A stretch of 64,000 nt of DNA, taken from positions 62,001 to 126,000 of the forward strand of contig JALCDQ010000005.1 of NCBI GenBank assembly GCA_022641735.1, given 5' to 3'. Each line of letters starts with the position of its first letter. The stretch's first letter is position 1. Of the stretch, positions 35,446-43,927 are shown in pieces. The notes beneath the pieces were generated by a model that ran no database searches, was not told the DNA's origin, and saw only the letters and a program-made list of their open reading frames with translations. The position numbers and the translations under genes were made by a program. Source of the stretch: Prevotella sp. (GTDB lineage: Bacteria > Bacteroidota > Bacteroidia > Bacteroidales > Bacteroidaceae).

Positions 35446-37398
35446 TCAATGGTTACCAATATCGGTTGGGGTGCTGGTAGTAGCTCCGCTGCTAGTTGTT
35501 GAGCCCGCATTGCCGCCAGTAAGTACCGTGTTAACATCCCAAATGCAAGAACCAAGGTAGCGGTATCTTGATTCTATCGCGCACCAACTTGCTCCCATAT
35601 TGAGAACCCATCCATTATTAAAGTTTGAGGAGTAAACCGTACTTAACCAATATCGTCCTTCACCTGAAAAATTTGTAGCTCCGCTTGCGCCGTAATAGCC
35701 TGGTGCCGGTAGGTAAAACCACTCATTAGGATTCGTGACGGTAGAACCGAGTTTGGCAACACCCGGCTTTGACTGTGCAGATGCGACCTGAGAAAGTTGT
35801 GTCACAACGGTGCCACTGATTTTGGCCGGAGTAGTCGCGTCATAGCCACTGATCAGGTTTAATTTTTTAAACCATCGTCCACCTGTCTGAACTTTTATGT
35901 TGTTTTTAGTTGACTCGCGGGTATCCTTGAATCCATTCGGGCAATACCAACGAGCATTATCACCATAAGTGCCTGCCGAAAGAAGCCAGGTGGCCTGGTT
36001 GTAAGTAGGGCAATATTTGCAGGAATTGCTGGCGTCAGCCGTCGTCTGAGTTTTTTGCGTTGATTCGGCACCAATAGTTCCCGTCGTTGGACAATATGCT
36101 TCTGCATCCCATCTGTAAAATTGTGGGCGTCCGACAGGACATGGCCAAGTGGCGTCTGCCGTATAAGAAACGGAATATTGGGGCGTATTTGTAGTAATTT
36201 TCCCCGTCAGGCATTGCGCTGTTTTGTCATCTTTTTTCACTACACCAGTCTGCACGCCGTCAGTACCGACTGCCTCGTAACCGTTGATAGGTGTTGCAAG
36301 CTGTAGTATTAGCTTGTAGCGGTGGCCGTTTTGGTATGTTGTTGTTTTGAACTTCATATCCATATTATAGGTTTTTGCAACATTGGCATCCGTTCCATTT
36401 GGTCCGCTGATGGAAGTGATATGCAGTATAGCCTGGTTTGGGCTAGCAGGATTCAATTGGACAAAACGCTGATAACCGTCCGATGACCACAAGGTATCAC
36501 CATATAAGGCACCTGAATACAGGGAATAGTCATCCGTTGCACTCTTTTTACCCCATTTCACCGGACGCAGGTCTTTATTAGTAGGGTATTGCCTGTCTGC
36601 ATCATTTCCATAGCAATTATTGTTAAGAGATATGTCTCCAGCTGTTCCTGTCCCTGTGAAATTTCCATTATACAGATACAAATTCTCCATTGATGCTGCA
36701 TGTATGCCGTTCAGCGACATAGCAAAACCTGATAAAGGCGTGACACCTGCCTGCACCTCAAGCATCAGTTCTGCATTCAGAGGAGTAAATAAGATATCTG
36801 TACTATTGGCGCTGGCCATTGTCGTGGCCGATGTGGCAACATTTAAAACTTTGGTGTAGTCGTCCTTTGAGTTGGCAGCGCGAGTAGAGAATTTCACACC
36901 TGTCATGTCGTCACCGACATTGACAGTCGGGAAACCGGCTAAAGAGCCATCCTCGTTCAGATAGAAATAGATGTCATAGCTACCGGTATTTGGTGTAGGC
37001 ATACTAATACTTAATTTGCCGCCACTGACGGTAAACTCGTCAACTTTCTTTATTGTGTTGCTACCTGCGGCACAAATGTAGGCTACACCTTGACTGCCGT
37101 CTGGGATATCCTCATAAGTTGTCGAAGTGGCGCGAGTGGCAGCCATATTGCCTACATCGGTAAATGTGGCATCTACGAGCAGACCGTCAGGTAGGATGAC
37201 ACGTTGGGTCTCTGGCTGTGTTGCCGCTCTGGTAAGGTCATCTGTAGCGAATCCCTTGTTTACCTTGAATACCATTGTGTTTCCATTCGTAACTGTCGGA
37301 GAGTTTTCAACTGTATCGCTGCTACTACATGAGGAGAGCGACAGGGCAGAAATTGCCATGACGCAACCTGCCAAAAGGATGTATTTTGATATTTTCAT
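35446..37398 (-). CDS. fimbrillin-like lipoprotein with C-terminal paralogous domain (module D)
   Basis: 650 residues. Lipobox in LAGCVMAISALSLSSCSSSD. The N-terminal part (about 45-370) is a two-domain fimbrillin/Mfa-like fold with TRAATQPETQRVILPDG and LNEDGSLAGFPTV. The C-terminal domain holds SNSCKYCPTYNQATWLLSAG, WFYLPAPGYYG, GEGRYWLSTVYSSN and ends RYRYLGSCIWDVN plus a Gly/Ser/Thr-rich tail. It is the longest of the four proteins with this domain. Its peptide gene is 29 nt upstream. Confidence 0.8.
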   Translation of the reverse strand: MKISKYILLAGCVMAISALSLSSCSSSDTVENSPTVTNGNTMVFKVNKGFATDDLTRAATQPETQRVILPDGLLVDATFTDVGNMAATRATSTTYEDIPDGSQGVAYICAAGSNTIKKVDEFTVSGGKLSISMPTPNTGSYDIYFYLNEDGSLAGFPTVNVGDDMTGVKFSTRAANSKDDYTKVLNVATSATTMASANSTDILFTPLNAELMLEVQAGVTPLSGFAMSLNGIHAASMENLYLYNGNFTGTGTAGDISLNNNCYGNDADRQYPTNKDLRPVKWGKKSATDDYSLYSGALYGDTLWSSDGYQRFVQLNPASPNQAILHITSISGPNGTDANVAKTYNMDMKFKTTTYQNGHRYKLILQLATPINGYEAVGTDGVQTGVVKKDDKTAQCLTGKITTNTPQYSVSYTADATWPCPVGRPQFYRWDAEAYCPTTGTIGAESTQKTQTTADASNSCKYCPTYNQATWLLSAGTYGDNARWYCPNGFKDTRESTKNNIKVQTGGRWFKKLNLISGYDATTPAKISGTVVTQLSQVASAQSKPGVAKLGSTVTNPNEWFYLPAPGYYGASGATNFSGEGRYWLSTVYSSNFNNGWVLNMGASWCAIESRYRYLGSCIWDVNTVLTGGNAGSTTSSGATTSTPTDIGNH

Positions 37399-37427
37399 TT
37401 TGTTCGTATTTTTAATTATCTACTAAG

Positions 37428-37625
37428 TTAGAAACCTACGAACTGGTTGGAACCATCTGTCCCCTCCTGTCCATTGTTTGTAGTACCTCCTTCGGTGCCG
37501 ACATCTTCGTTTTGATAATCTTTGCGCACCGTACCGCTCTTGTCACTTCCTACAAGAAGCGGATTCGTGTTGTCCATGGTGACTGCCGCCGCTATGGGAC
37601 ACTCATACTTTTTTCTCTTTTCCAT
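37428..37625 (-). CDS. small module-leading peptide (module D)
   Basis: 65 residues: MEKRKKYECPIAAAVTMDNT, then NPLLVGSDKSGTVRKDYQNE and a glycine/asparagine-rich end (GGTTNNGQEGTDGSNQFVGF). KKYECP is shared with the peptide at 42046 (KNYECPS). LLVGS is the common motif. It lacks a signal peptide. Confidence 0.7.
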   Translation of the reverse strand: MEKRKKYECPIAAAVTMDNTNPLLVGSDKSGTVRKDYQNEDVGTEGGTTNNGQEGTDGSNQFVGF

Positions 37626-37778
37626 TTTTTTTCTTTTTGTTTGATATGATATTAAAATTTAATGATTATATCTCTTTATTTTGAATTTACAGTTATTCTC
37701 TATAAGAATGTGGCTGTTTTTTTCCCCTCTCGTTTTTTGTTATTCTTTTCATTCGATGAGCTCTTTTTTGCAATAGTT

Positions 37779-37806
37779 CCCGCAGGCGCAACCGAACCCC
37801 TGCGGG
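37779..37806. repeat. inter-module hairpin, copy 3
   Basis: CCCGCAGG / CCTGCGGG arms around a loop with CAACCGAA. It stands 43 nt after the stop of the 706-residue gene and about 150 nt before the next peptide gene. Confidence 0.75.
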
Positions 37807-37849
37807 ATAATTATAAATATTTTAAGTTTTAATCAACCTCTGTCTTGTT

Positions 37850-39970
37850 TTACAAGTCCATATAATTAGACCAACCGGCGTGGCCGCTTCCAGTGACAGC
37901 TGGTACTTTCGTATTATCTGTAATCGTGAAAGAATGGAAGGTTGGATAATAGGCCCAATTTACCCCTTGCATTATGTGTTGCACTGAGGCTTTTACATCC
38001 GCCGGAGTATAATTAAGCATATTTGTAAGATGCAACTCCGTCGTGCTATTTGTGCTTACGGATGGCCATAGCTGTCCAGTTAATGTTCTCGTCATAGTAA
38101 CATCTTTTATTGTAAATGTACCGCCGCTGTAAGACAGTGTCCAATTACCATTAGCTGCTTTATGATATTTAAATACGACATTGTTACATGTATACCATGT
38201 CAAAGTATAGTCATGGCTTGGAATGAAACCTGTGAAATCTACATCGCCAGTTCCACTATTCCAATAATTAAAGGCGGCCACCCAGCCGATACGAGCTTTT
38301 GTTTGCTCCCATACGGCGTAGAGATTGGCATCAGCATCCGGCATAGTGTATTTTACCTTGTTGCCGTAAGTAGCAGTTGTTGCAGTGTTCGACTCGCTCC
38401 ACCCCAAGAAGTTATATCCGTATCTCGTAAAGGTATTGTCTGTAAGTTCGGTATAAGAACCTGTTATACGGCTTTCTGATTTTTTCAAATCGTCACCATA
38501 ATTGGAATGATAAGTTAATGTATGTCCTCCGCTGAATTTCGCTCTATAAATTTTTCCATTATTATTTGAAACACTGGAATTAAAAGGATTGCCATCACTT
38601 GTTGATGTCCAGTTTAAACCGCCGTCAGTGGAATATTCCCATCCGGTGAATCCAAATCCCGTCTTCCCTGTTGCTTTTACATATGCATAGTTGTCGCTTG
38701 AGGTTGTGGAATTCGTGTTGGCAATGAATCCAAATCCGGAAGGCAAAAGATCCTGTGTGGTGACATTTGCACCTTTAAGTGGGCAAGTCACGGTTCCCTT
38801 GTTGATATCTTCAGTCTCATACGTGACACTGTATTTCTTGAAATCATCCAAATTAAATTTCATGACTCTAAGATAGCCTGCAGTGAATGTTTGTGCAGTA
38901 GGCAACGTGCTGTAAAAAGTAGTATTGTCTGACAGGACAACCTTCACCTTCAACTGATTGGCTTGATAAGACAAAGCAGGTCTGACGACAAGCATGGAGC
39001 CCTTGACTGAACATGCAGTCTTGTATATCAGATTTGTCTCATCTTGCAAACCGAAATCGGTTGTTATAGTGCCTGTGAATGCCGAAGCTGAAGAAAGAGT
39101 TGCATAATGTGGAAAACTTGATGCGTAAGCCGTGTTTGTCCAAAGAGAAGCTAAACTTGCGTCATCTGTAGTTCCTGCAACGATATCCTTCCATTCTATA
39201 CCGCCTGCCAATGGTTCTATTCCCGGGGAAATGTTGAGCCCGTCTCGAACGTCAGTGTATAGCGTTACAGTCTTCACGCTCTTGCCCATGTATGGCGAGC
39301 CACTTCCACAGCCGATGACAAATTTCACATAAACCATGTGATGGGTGAAATCCTTGTTAGCACCTAAAGTTATCGTGCTGTTTGATTTTACCATCTGCGG
39401 TTCAAGACTGGTGATGGAAGCCATCGTCTGAGCAGACCAATTTGTGCCGTCGCCCTGATCTGCCGCAAGAGTATGCTTAATATTTATACCGTTGCTAGCA
39501 AGGTTACGGTACGGATAGTATAAGGTGAAAGCCACAGCAGTGTTTTCCAATGATGAATCAAAGGTCAAGTCGCGGGAAAATTTCGCAATGCTTGCATTGC
39601 CTGATTGATTTGTAAGGTAGTCATCATGTAGAGTACCACCTACAGAATACAACAAGCCCATTTTGTCGCCATCCTGCCATATATAGGACATGCTGCCATT
39701 GCTGTTTTTGCCTGCATTTGTCATGCGGGTTTGAGCATCGCTCGTAGTCTTGTTAGAGAACCATCTTGAGTTAAAACCTACCACTGGAATATCTTCGCCT
39801 TCGTCCTTGCTGGAGGTCAAAGCACGCGTTGTGGCATCATCACTCTGACTGTATTCAACTTTTGCAGTAAATGTCTTTCCGTTACTGTTTTGGTCTAAAT
39901 CATCATCATTCGTACAACCGGCAAACATTGTTGCCAAAGCTGCACACATAATTAAATGCCTTGTTTTCAT
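37850..39970 (-). CDS. fimbrillin-like lipoprotein with InlB/Flg_new repeats (module C)
   Basis: 706 residues. Lipobox MKTRHLIMCAALATMFAGC. Fimbrillin-like N-terminal half (TRALTSSKDEGEDIPVVGF, MSYIWQDGDKMGLLYSVGG, FTHHMVYVKFVIGCG). From about 405 there are two beta repeats of the Listeria-Bacteroides type: VTYETEDINKGTVTCPLKGA with GFGFTGWEYS, and HTLTYHSNYGDDLKKSESRI with FTRYGYNFLGWSESN. A C-terminal region of about 140 residues has no recognised family. It lacks the cysteine-rich and paralogous endings of the other modules. The module has no TlpA gene. Confidence 0.8.
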   Translation of the reverse strand: MKTRHLIMCAALATMFAGCTNDDDLDQNSNGKTFTAKVEYSQSDDATTRALTSSKDEGEDIPVVGFNSRWFSNKTTSDAQTRMTNAGKNSNGSMSYIWQDGDKMGLLYSVGGTLHDDYLTNQSGNASIAKFSRDLTFDSSLENTAVAFTLYYPYRNLASNGINIKHTLAADQGDGTNWSAQTMASITSLEPQMVKSNSTITLGANKDFTHHMVYVKFVIGCGSGSPYMGKSVKTVTLYTDVRDGLNISPGIEPLAGGIEWKDIVAGTTDDASLASLWTNTAYASSFPHYATLSSASAFTGTITTDFGLQDETNLIYKTACSVKGSMLVVRPALSYQANQLKVKVVLSDNTTFYSTLPTAQTFTAGYLRVMKFNLDDFKKYSVTYETEDINKGTVTCPLKGANVTTQDLLPSGFGFIANTNSTTSSDNYAYVKATGKTGFGFTGWEYSTDGGLNWTSTSDGNPFNSSVSNNNGKIYRAKFSGGHTLTYHSNYGDDLKKSESRITGSYTELTDNTFTRYGYNFLGWSESNTATTATYGNKVKYTMPDADANLYAVWEQTKARIGWVAAFNYWNSGTGDVDFTGFIPSHDYTLTWYTCNNVVFKYHKAANGNWTLSYSGGTFTIKDVTMTRTLTGQLWPSVSTNSTTELHLTNMLNYTPADVKASVQHIMQGVNWAYYPTFHSFTITDNTKVPAVTGSGHAGWSNYMDL

Positions 39971-39993
39971 AAATTTTTCATTAAAGGTTCATT

Positions 39994-40152
39994 TCATTTC
40001 TCATCATCGTCATTTTCTTCATAATCTAAGAAGTTTCCTTTAGCAGGGGTAATAGGTGTTTCACCTGCTCCCGTACCACTTCCTGCCATCAGATGATTAA
40101 ACTCTGATAGCACAACAATTTCTACCGTTGGAATTAAATACTTTTTTTTCAT
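39994..40152 (-). CDS. small module-leading peptide (module C)
   Basis: 52 residues: MKKKYLIPTVEIVVLSEFNH, then LMAGSGTGAGETPITPAKGN and an acidic end (FLDYEENDDDEK). It shows the plan most clearly: KKYxxP, hydrophobic core, LMAGS, Gly/Pro-rich spacer, PAKGNF, acidic tail. It ends 23 nt before the lipoprotein gene. Confidence 0.7.
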   Translation of the reverse strand: MKKKYLIPTVEIVVLSEFNHLMAGSGTGAGETPITPAKGNFLDYEENDDDEK

Positions 40153-40208
40153 TTCTAAAGTTTCCTTTCTGTAAAATTAATATTTTACGTTCTTTCTTTA
40201 CCATTGTT

Positions 40209-40236
40209 CCCGCAGGCGCAACCAAGCCCCTGCGGG
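40209..40236. repeat. inter-module hairpin, copy 4
   Basis: CCCGCAGG / CCTGCGGG arms; loop CGCAACCAAGCC. 79 nt after the stop of the 561-residue gene. Confidence 0.75.
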
Positions 40237-40315
40237 ATGATTATTTGTCGTTATCAGTTAGTAATTCGATTATTCTACCAACTTTTAACAGTTTTAGTTT
40301 CACTCTTTCATAACG

Positions 40316-42001
40316 CTATTGCACTTCCCACATTGAGAACCCGCGTTCACGAGCTTCCAAACCCGCATTACAACTTGTTGGGGTGAGATCTATAATCCAA
40401 GCAGTGCCGGTTTCGTTGCCTGGCGTACTCGACCAGTAGTATGCTAATTGACCTACAAATGGGCTGTTGTAGCCATCATGGCAGTAGCATGCTGCTGGAA
40501 GAAAGAACCAGTCTGTCGTATTGAAATCGGTAGGAGCTGTCGTTTGAGTATAAATGTATGTAATTCCACTTTGTGTAGTATTAAATATGTTTTCATCAAA
40601 CGTGGTATTTCCGGCGGCTATTTCATCAGCAATAATTTTTGCTTTTGTCTTAAGCCACGCACCACCTTTTTGACTGTCTGCTGGTCCCCATTTCTTGTCT
40701 GCTTGCCAATAGCAACCGCCTTTTAAATACCATGTGATTTGGTTGTAAGTGGGCAACTTATTGAATTTACTGTTAGTAAACCAATCTGTTTTCGCACCTT
40801 CTTGCGTGGATGGAGTGGCAGCAGACGTTACTTTAGTGGCATTATAATCATCGCCCATCTCATAACTCATATAATATTCTTCAACATGATTGACATCTCC
40901 AGTTGGATAATTAGGGACGCCCCACTCATAGTAGCCAGTATAAGGATTCTTGTTAGTTATCAAATTAAGATATCCATCATTGTAAGCGAGATCGTAGCCA
41001 GCCTTGATGTCAGCTGTGATAGGGGTAACTGTACCTGCAATGTAAGTGTGGCTCGGTATGATTTTTTCGATATAATAGGTATTCGTCCCATTAGATATTT
41101 CATAGATACAATACAAGGGGAAAGCGTCTGTGCCAGTTGTCGGACAGATTGCTATATTTATGGATTTCGTTTGATCTTTTGCTGTTGGCAAAACGATTCC
41201 ATTATCTCCACCAGTAGCTATTTTTATAGTGCAACTGCCATTTGTATTCGTTACGGGATCGCCAATGCCGCTATCATTAAAACTGAAACTACCAGAAAGA
41301 TAATAGCCGGCTGTGTAAGTTGTTACAATCACAGATTTCAGCTTATATGTGGTATTTGTTCCACCTGTACCCCAGCGTGGCATAATAATCAGATAGGCAG
41401 CCTGGTGATTGAGCTTGAATTTGTAAGTGCCATCACTCTTAGCAGTAGCTGTTGCCGTTCCACAATCACCTGCCGCTCCGAAATGCGTTGTGCTGCCAAG
41501 TGTAGCCATCGTTTGATATGGTGGAATAACAAGTGTATTGGCGTTACTGGTTGTTGTAAGCGAAGTAGCATTGCGCTGATTATAAGAGGTGTAACTTCCT
41601 GTACCGGTATAACGAATCTTATATGAACCACCGGTAGTTAGGGCAGGAACAGTTCCAGTAAAGGCTGCAAAGGATTGCTTGGTGAAAGACGTGCTTCCGT
41701 TAACTTTCCCTGCGATGGCTGATGAAATGCCATTAGAAGTCGTTCCGTTCGACTGTACAGAATTAACATATATAGCATCACCGCCTTCCCAGAAGAATGG
41801 GAACGTCGCATCTGTGTATGTTCCGCCCATCGACGTGCGCGTCTTAGTCTGATTTGTGGTCTCATCGCCACTGATGAATGTTATGGTCTGTTTGCCCGTG
41901 GTACTCTCAGCTACATCTTCACTTTGTGAGCAACTAGTCATGCCGAGCGTCAAGACGGTTATAGTTGCCAATAAAAGATTATTCGTTTTCATTGTTTTCA
42001 T
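40316..42001 (-). CDS. fimbrillin-like lipoprotein with C-terminal paralogous domain (module B)
   Basis: 561 residues; a second ATG three codons in is equally possible. Lipobox in LATITVLTLGMTSCSQSED. The fimbrillin-like half (TRTSMGGTYTDATFPFFWEG, LNHQAAYLIIMPRW) is very close to the module F protein. In the C-terminal domain the usual CxxC is gone: SKFNKLPTYNQITWYLKGGC stands where the others have CKYCPT or CADCPT. It ends LEARERGFSMWEVQ, with WFFLPAACYCHDG and LAYYWSSTPG before it. Confidence 0.8.
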   Translation of the reverse strand: MKTMKTNNLLLATITVLTLGMTSCSQSEDVAESTTGKQTITFISGDETTNQTKTRTSMGGTYTDATFPFFWEGGDAIYVNSVQSNGTTSNGISSAIAGKVNGSTSFTKQSFAAFTGTVPALTTGGSYKIRYTGTGSYTSYNQRNATSLTTTSNANTLVIPPYQTMATLGSTTHFGAAGDCGTATATAKSDGTYKFKLNHQAAYLIIMPRWGTGGTNTTYKLKSVIVTTYTAGYYLSGSFSFNDSGIGDPVTNTNGSCTIKIATGGDNGIVLPTAKDQTKSINIAICPTTGTDAFPLYCIYEISNGTNTYYIEKIIPSHTYIAGTVTPITADIKAGYDLAYNDGYLNLITNKNPYTGYYEWGVPNYPTGDVNHVEEYYMSYEMGDDYNATKVTSAATPSTQEGAKTDWFTNSKFNKLPTYNQITWYLKGGCYWQADKKWGPADSQKGGAWLKTKAKIIADEIAAGNTTFDENIFNTTQSGITYIYTQTTAPTDFNTTDWFFLPAACYCHDGYNSPFVGQLAYYWSSTPGNETGTAWIIDLTPTSCNAGLEARERGFSMWEVQ

Positions 42002-42045
42002 CTTTTCTTGTTTAATTTTACTTTCATTTCACACCATGACGATTG

Positions 42046-42225
42046 TCATTTATCATTTTCCTCGTCATCAATAAAAAATACGTTATTTCTTTTGGCATCG
42101 CCAACAGTTCCATTATTGGTACCTGGAGTGTGCTGACCACTTAATGTGGTCTCCATTAGTTTTTCCATCTTAATGGCATAAACTGATGGACATTCGTAAT
42201 TTTTTAGTCTTTTTTCTGCGTTCAT
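42046..42225 (-). CDS. small module-leading peptide (module B)
   Basis: 59 residues: MNAEKRLKNYECPSVYAIKM, then EKLMETTLSGQHTPGTNNGT and an end with GDAKRNNVFFIDDEENDK. PGTNNGxxGDAK is shared with the peptide at 28950 (PGPNNGGAGDVK). Followed after 44 nt by its lipoprotein gene. Confidence 0.7.
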   Translation of the reverse strand: MNAEKRLKNYECPSVYAIKMEKLMETTLSGQHTPGTNNGTVGDAKRNNVFFIDDEENDK

Positions 42226-42280
42226 TTTATTATATTTAATTAAATATTATAGTTCTATTATTTTCTTATTCTATTTAGTT

Positions 42281-42308
42281 CCCGCATGTGCAACTAAGCA
42301 CTTGCTGG
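42281..42308. repeat. inter-module hairpin, copy 5 (imperfect)
   Basis: CCCGCATGTGCAACTAAGCA followed by CTTGCTGG. Arms are imperfect, but the inner TGTGC/GCAC(T) and loop AACTAAG follow the family. Only 6 nt after the stop of the TlpA gene at 42315. Confidence 0.5.
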
Positions 42309-42314
42309 AAAAAT

Positions 42315-43781
42315 TTATTTAAGTTTATTTTTTACAATGTCCCATGTGTAATAAGCCCCAATAATTTTTCTGTTTTTATCAAGCAAAAAATAATTCGGTG
42401 TGCCGTTGACGAAATAGGCTTTGGTAGCAGCTCCGTCATATTTGTTGCCACCCATTTTGTTGTCACAAGTAAAAAGCAAATGCGGAAATGCATTTTTTGC
42501 ATCTTGATAATTCTTGTCGTTGGGTGTTATGCATATTGCAAGAACTGTTATCTCGTTCGGGTTTGTTCTCATGTATTCTTCTATCTCAGGCATCTGTTCC
42601 TCGCAGTGCGAACAATTTTCCTGCCAAAACATCAGTAGCAGGCGATCGCCAGGGATATCTTTCAGTGTTTTATGCTTGCCACTTACATCCTCTATATCTA
42701 TTTCGGGTGCTTGCAGTCCCTCGGATATTACATTGTCACGTGCTATACGTTGACGGAACTGTTCCGCAAGACTTTTCTCATCTTCATCAGTGCATTGTTC
42801 ACTGTTGTCTAAGTAGCCGGCATAGAACGTGTCTACAAAGTGTAGTGGCTTTTCCTGATTGGTCATCATAAACAATGCCTCGAGATGCTTTACGGCAAAC
42901 CCCTTTGTATCTTCATTCCCTCCAAAGTGAGCTAGTATAGTGTCGCAGGCGGTAACGAGACTGTCGCCAAGTGCTTCTGCATCTATTTTCAGACTTTTGT
43001 CGAAATAATAGTAGACATAATTCTCTATCACACCTAGATATAGTGGCGTGTTAACTAATTTTGGATTGCTCGTGTCTAATCCGTCCCAGTAATTATTCCG
43101 ATGAAGATATCGTTTAGCCTTAACAGAATCCATATCCAACGGGGCGAAATGTTGCGGATTGTTCTTCACTAATAGGGCTGCCCAAGTACCGTCATACTGC
43201 TTGCAGAAATTTTCAAAATCCTTTTGATATTGTCCACGTCTATCATTAATCTGTTTTTGCAATTCACCGTTCTTTGATTTATGGTATTTCCTTTCCAGCT
43301 CGTTTATCAACTTCAGTTGCGCCGTGCTTTGCTTCAGATAGTTTTGATATAGTTTATTTTCTTCCGAAGCGGTGAAGTCCACTGACGTGGAATCTTTTTT
43401 TACAGCATCAAGAGTATAGGCTATTTCCTTTTCATTACCGTTGATGATGACGTCGTTCCACCCAGGGGAGATGCGATATACTCCAGGTGTTATGTCGGCA
43501 GGAACGGCTATGCGAAAACGCTGGTCTTTCATAATGCCCCCAATATGAGTGACATTATTCGTGGAAGCCATCTGCTTGAATTGTAATGCAGAATATTTCA
43601 TTACACCCGCATAATTATAGCCCCATAAGCCATTACTCAAATAACGTCCGTTAATGTAGACGCTATCTGATAGTTGTGCCTGGGCAAATACGCAGGTTCC
43701 CATCATACAAGTTAAAACTAATATATATGTCCGCTTCAATATTATTTCAGTTAATTCATTTACTTTCAGACAAGTCTGCAT
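42315..43781 (-). CDS. TlpA-like thioredoxin with N-terminal DUF4369-like domain (module A)
   Basis: 488 residues as drawn. The signal peptide (LKRTYILVLTCMMGTCVFAQ) starts only at residue 16, so the real start may be a TTG at that leucine. The active site is in FWQENCSHCEEQMPEIEEYM (CSHC); the cis-proline segment is GTPNYFLLDKNRK, then IGAYYTWDIVKNKLK. N-terminal beta domain and a helical middle as in the 32341 protein. It follows the cysteine-rich lipoprotein gene of module A, so the pair is repeated twice in the array. Confidence 0.87.
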   Translation of the reverse strand: MQTCLKVNELTEIILKRTYILVLTCMMGTCVFAQAQLSDSVYINGRYLSNGLWGYNYAGVMKYSALQFKQMASTNNVTHIGGIMKDQRFRIAVPADITPGVYRISPGWNDVIINGNEKEIAYTLDAVKKDSTSVDFTASEENKLYQNYLKQSTAQLKLINELERKYHKSKNGELQKQINDRRGQYQKDFENFCKQYDGTWAALLVKNNPQHFAPLDMDSVKAKRYLHRNNYWDGLDTSNPKLVNTPLYLGVIENYVYYYFDKSLKIDAEALGDSLVTACDTILAHFGGNEDTKGFAVKHLEALFMMTNQEKPLHFVDTFYAGYLDNSEQCTDEDEKSLAEQFRQRIARDNVISEGLQAPEIDIEDVSGKHKTLKDIPGDRLLLMFWQENCSHCEEQMPEIEEYMRTNPNEITVLAICITPNDKNYQDAKNAFPHLLFTCDNKMGGNKYDGAATKAYFVNGTPNYFLLDKNRKIIGAYYTWDIVKNKLK

Positions 43782-43833
43782 TTCGTTCTAATATTCTGAT
43801 TTTGCCATTTCTAATCAGTTCTTTCAATTTGTT

Positions 43834-43861
43834 CCCGCAGGCTCAACCAAGCGCCTGCGGG
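43834..43861. repeat. inter-module hairpin, copy 6
   Basis: Nine-bp arms CCCGCAGGC / GCCTGCGGG around TCAACCAAGC. The most stable copy. It stands between the cysteine-rich lipoprotein and the TlpA gene. Confidence 0.75.
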
Positions 43862-43927
43862 TAGTTTATTAATTTTTATGCAAAATTGTTTTCAATACTC
43901 TATTATAGATAAATATCTTTAAACGTC

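Noticed and set aside
40739..41626. 295-codon plus-strand ORF
   Set aside because: Antisense to the module B lipoprotein; poor composition (I, S, C, R) and no start context.
27350..42001. Diversity-generating retroelement acting on the lectin-like C-termini
   Set aside because: No reverse transcriptase gene and no template/variable repeat pair with adenine-specific differences seen in the window.
30261..43861. Integron-like attC sites or a CRISPR array
   Set aside because: The hairpins lack the attC core GTTRRRY/RYYYAAC, there is no integron integrase or cas gene, and spacing of 1.5-7 kb excludes CRISPR.
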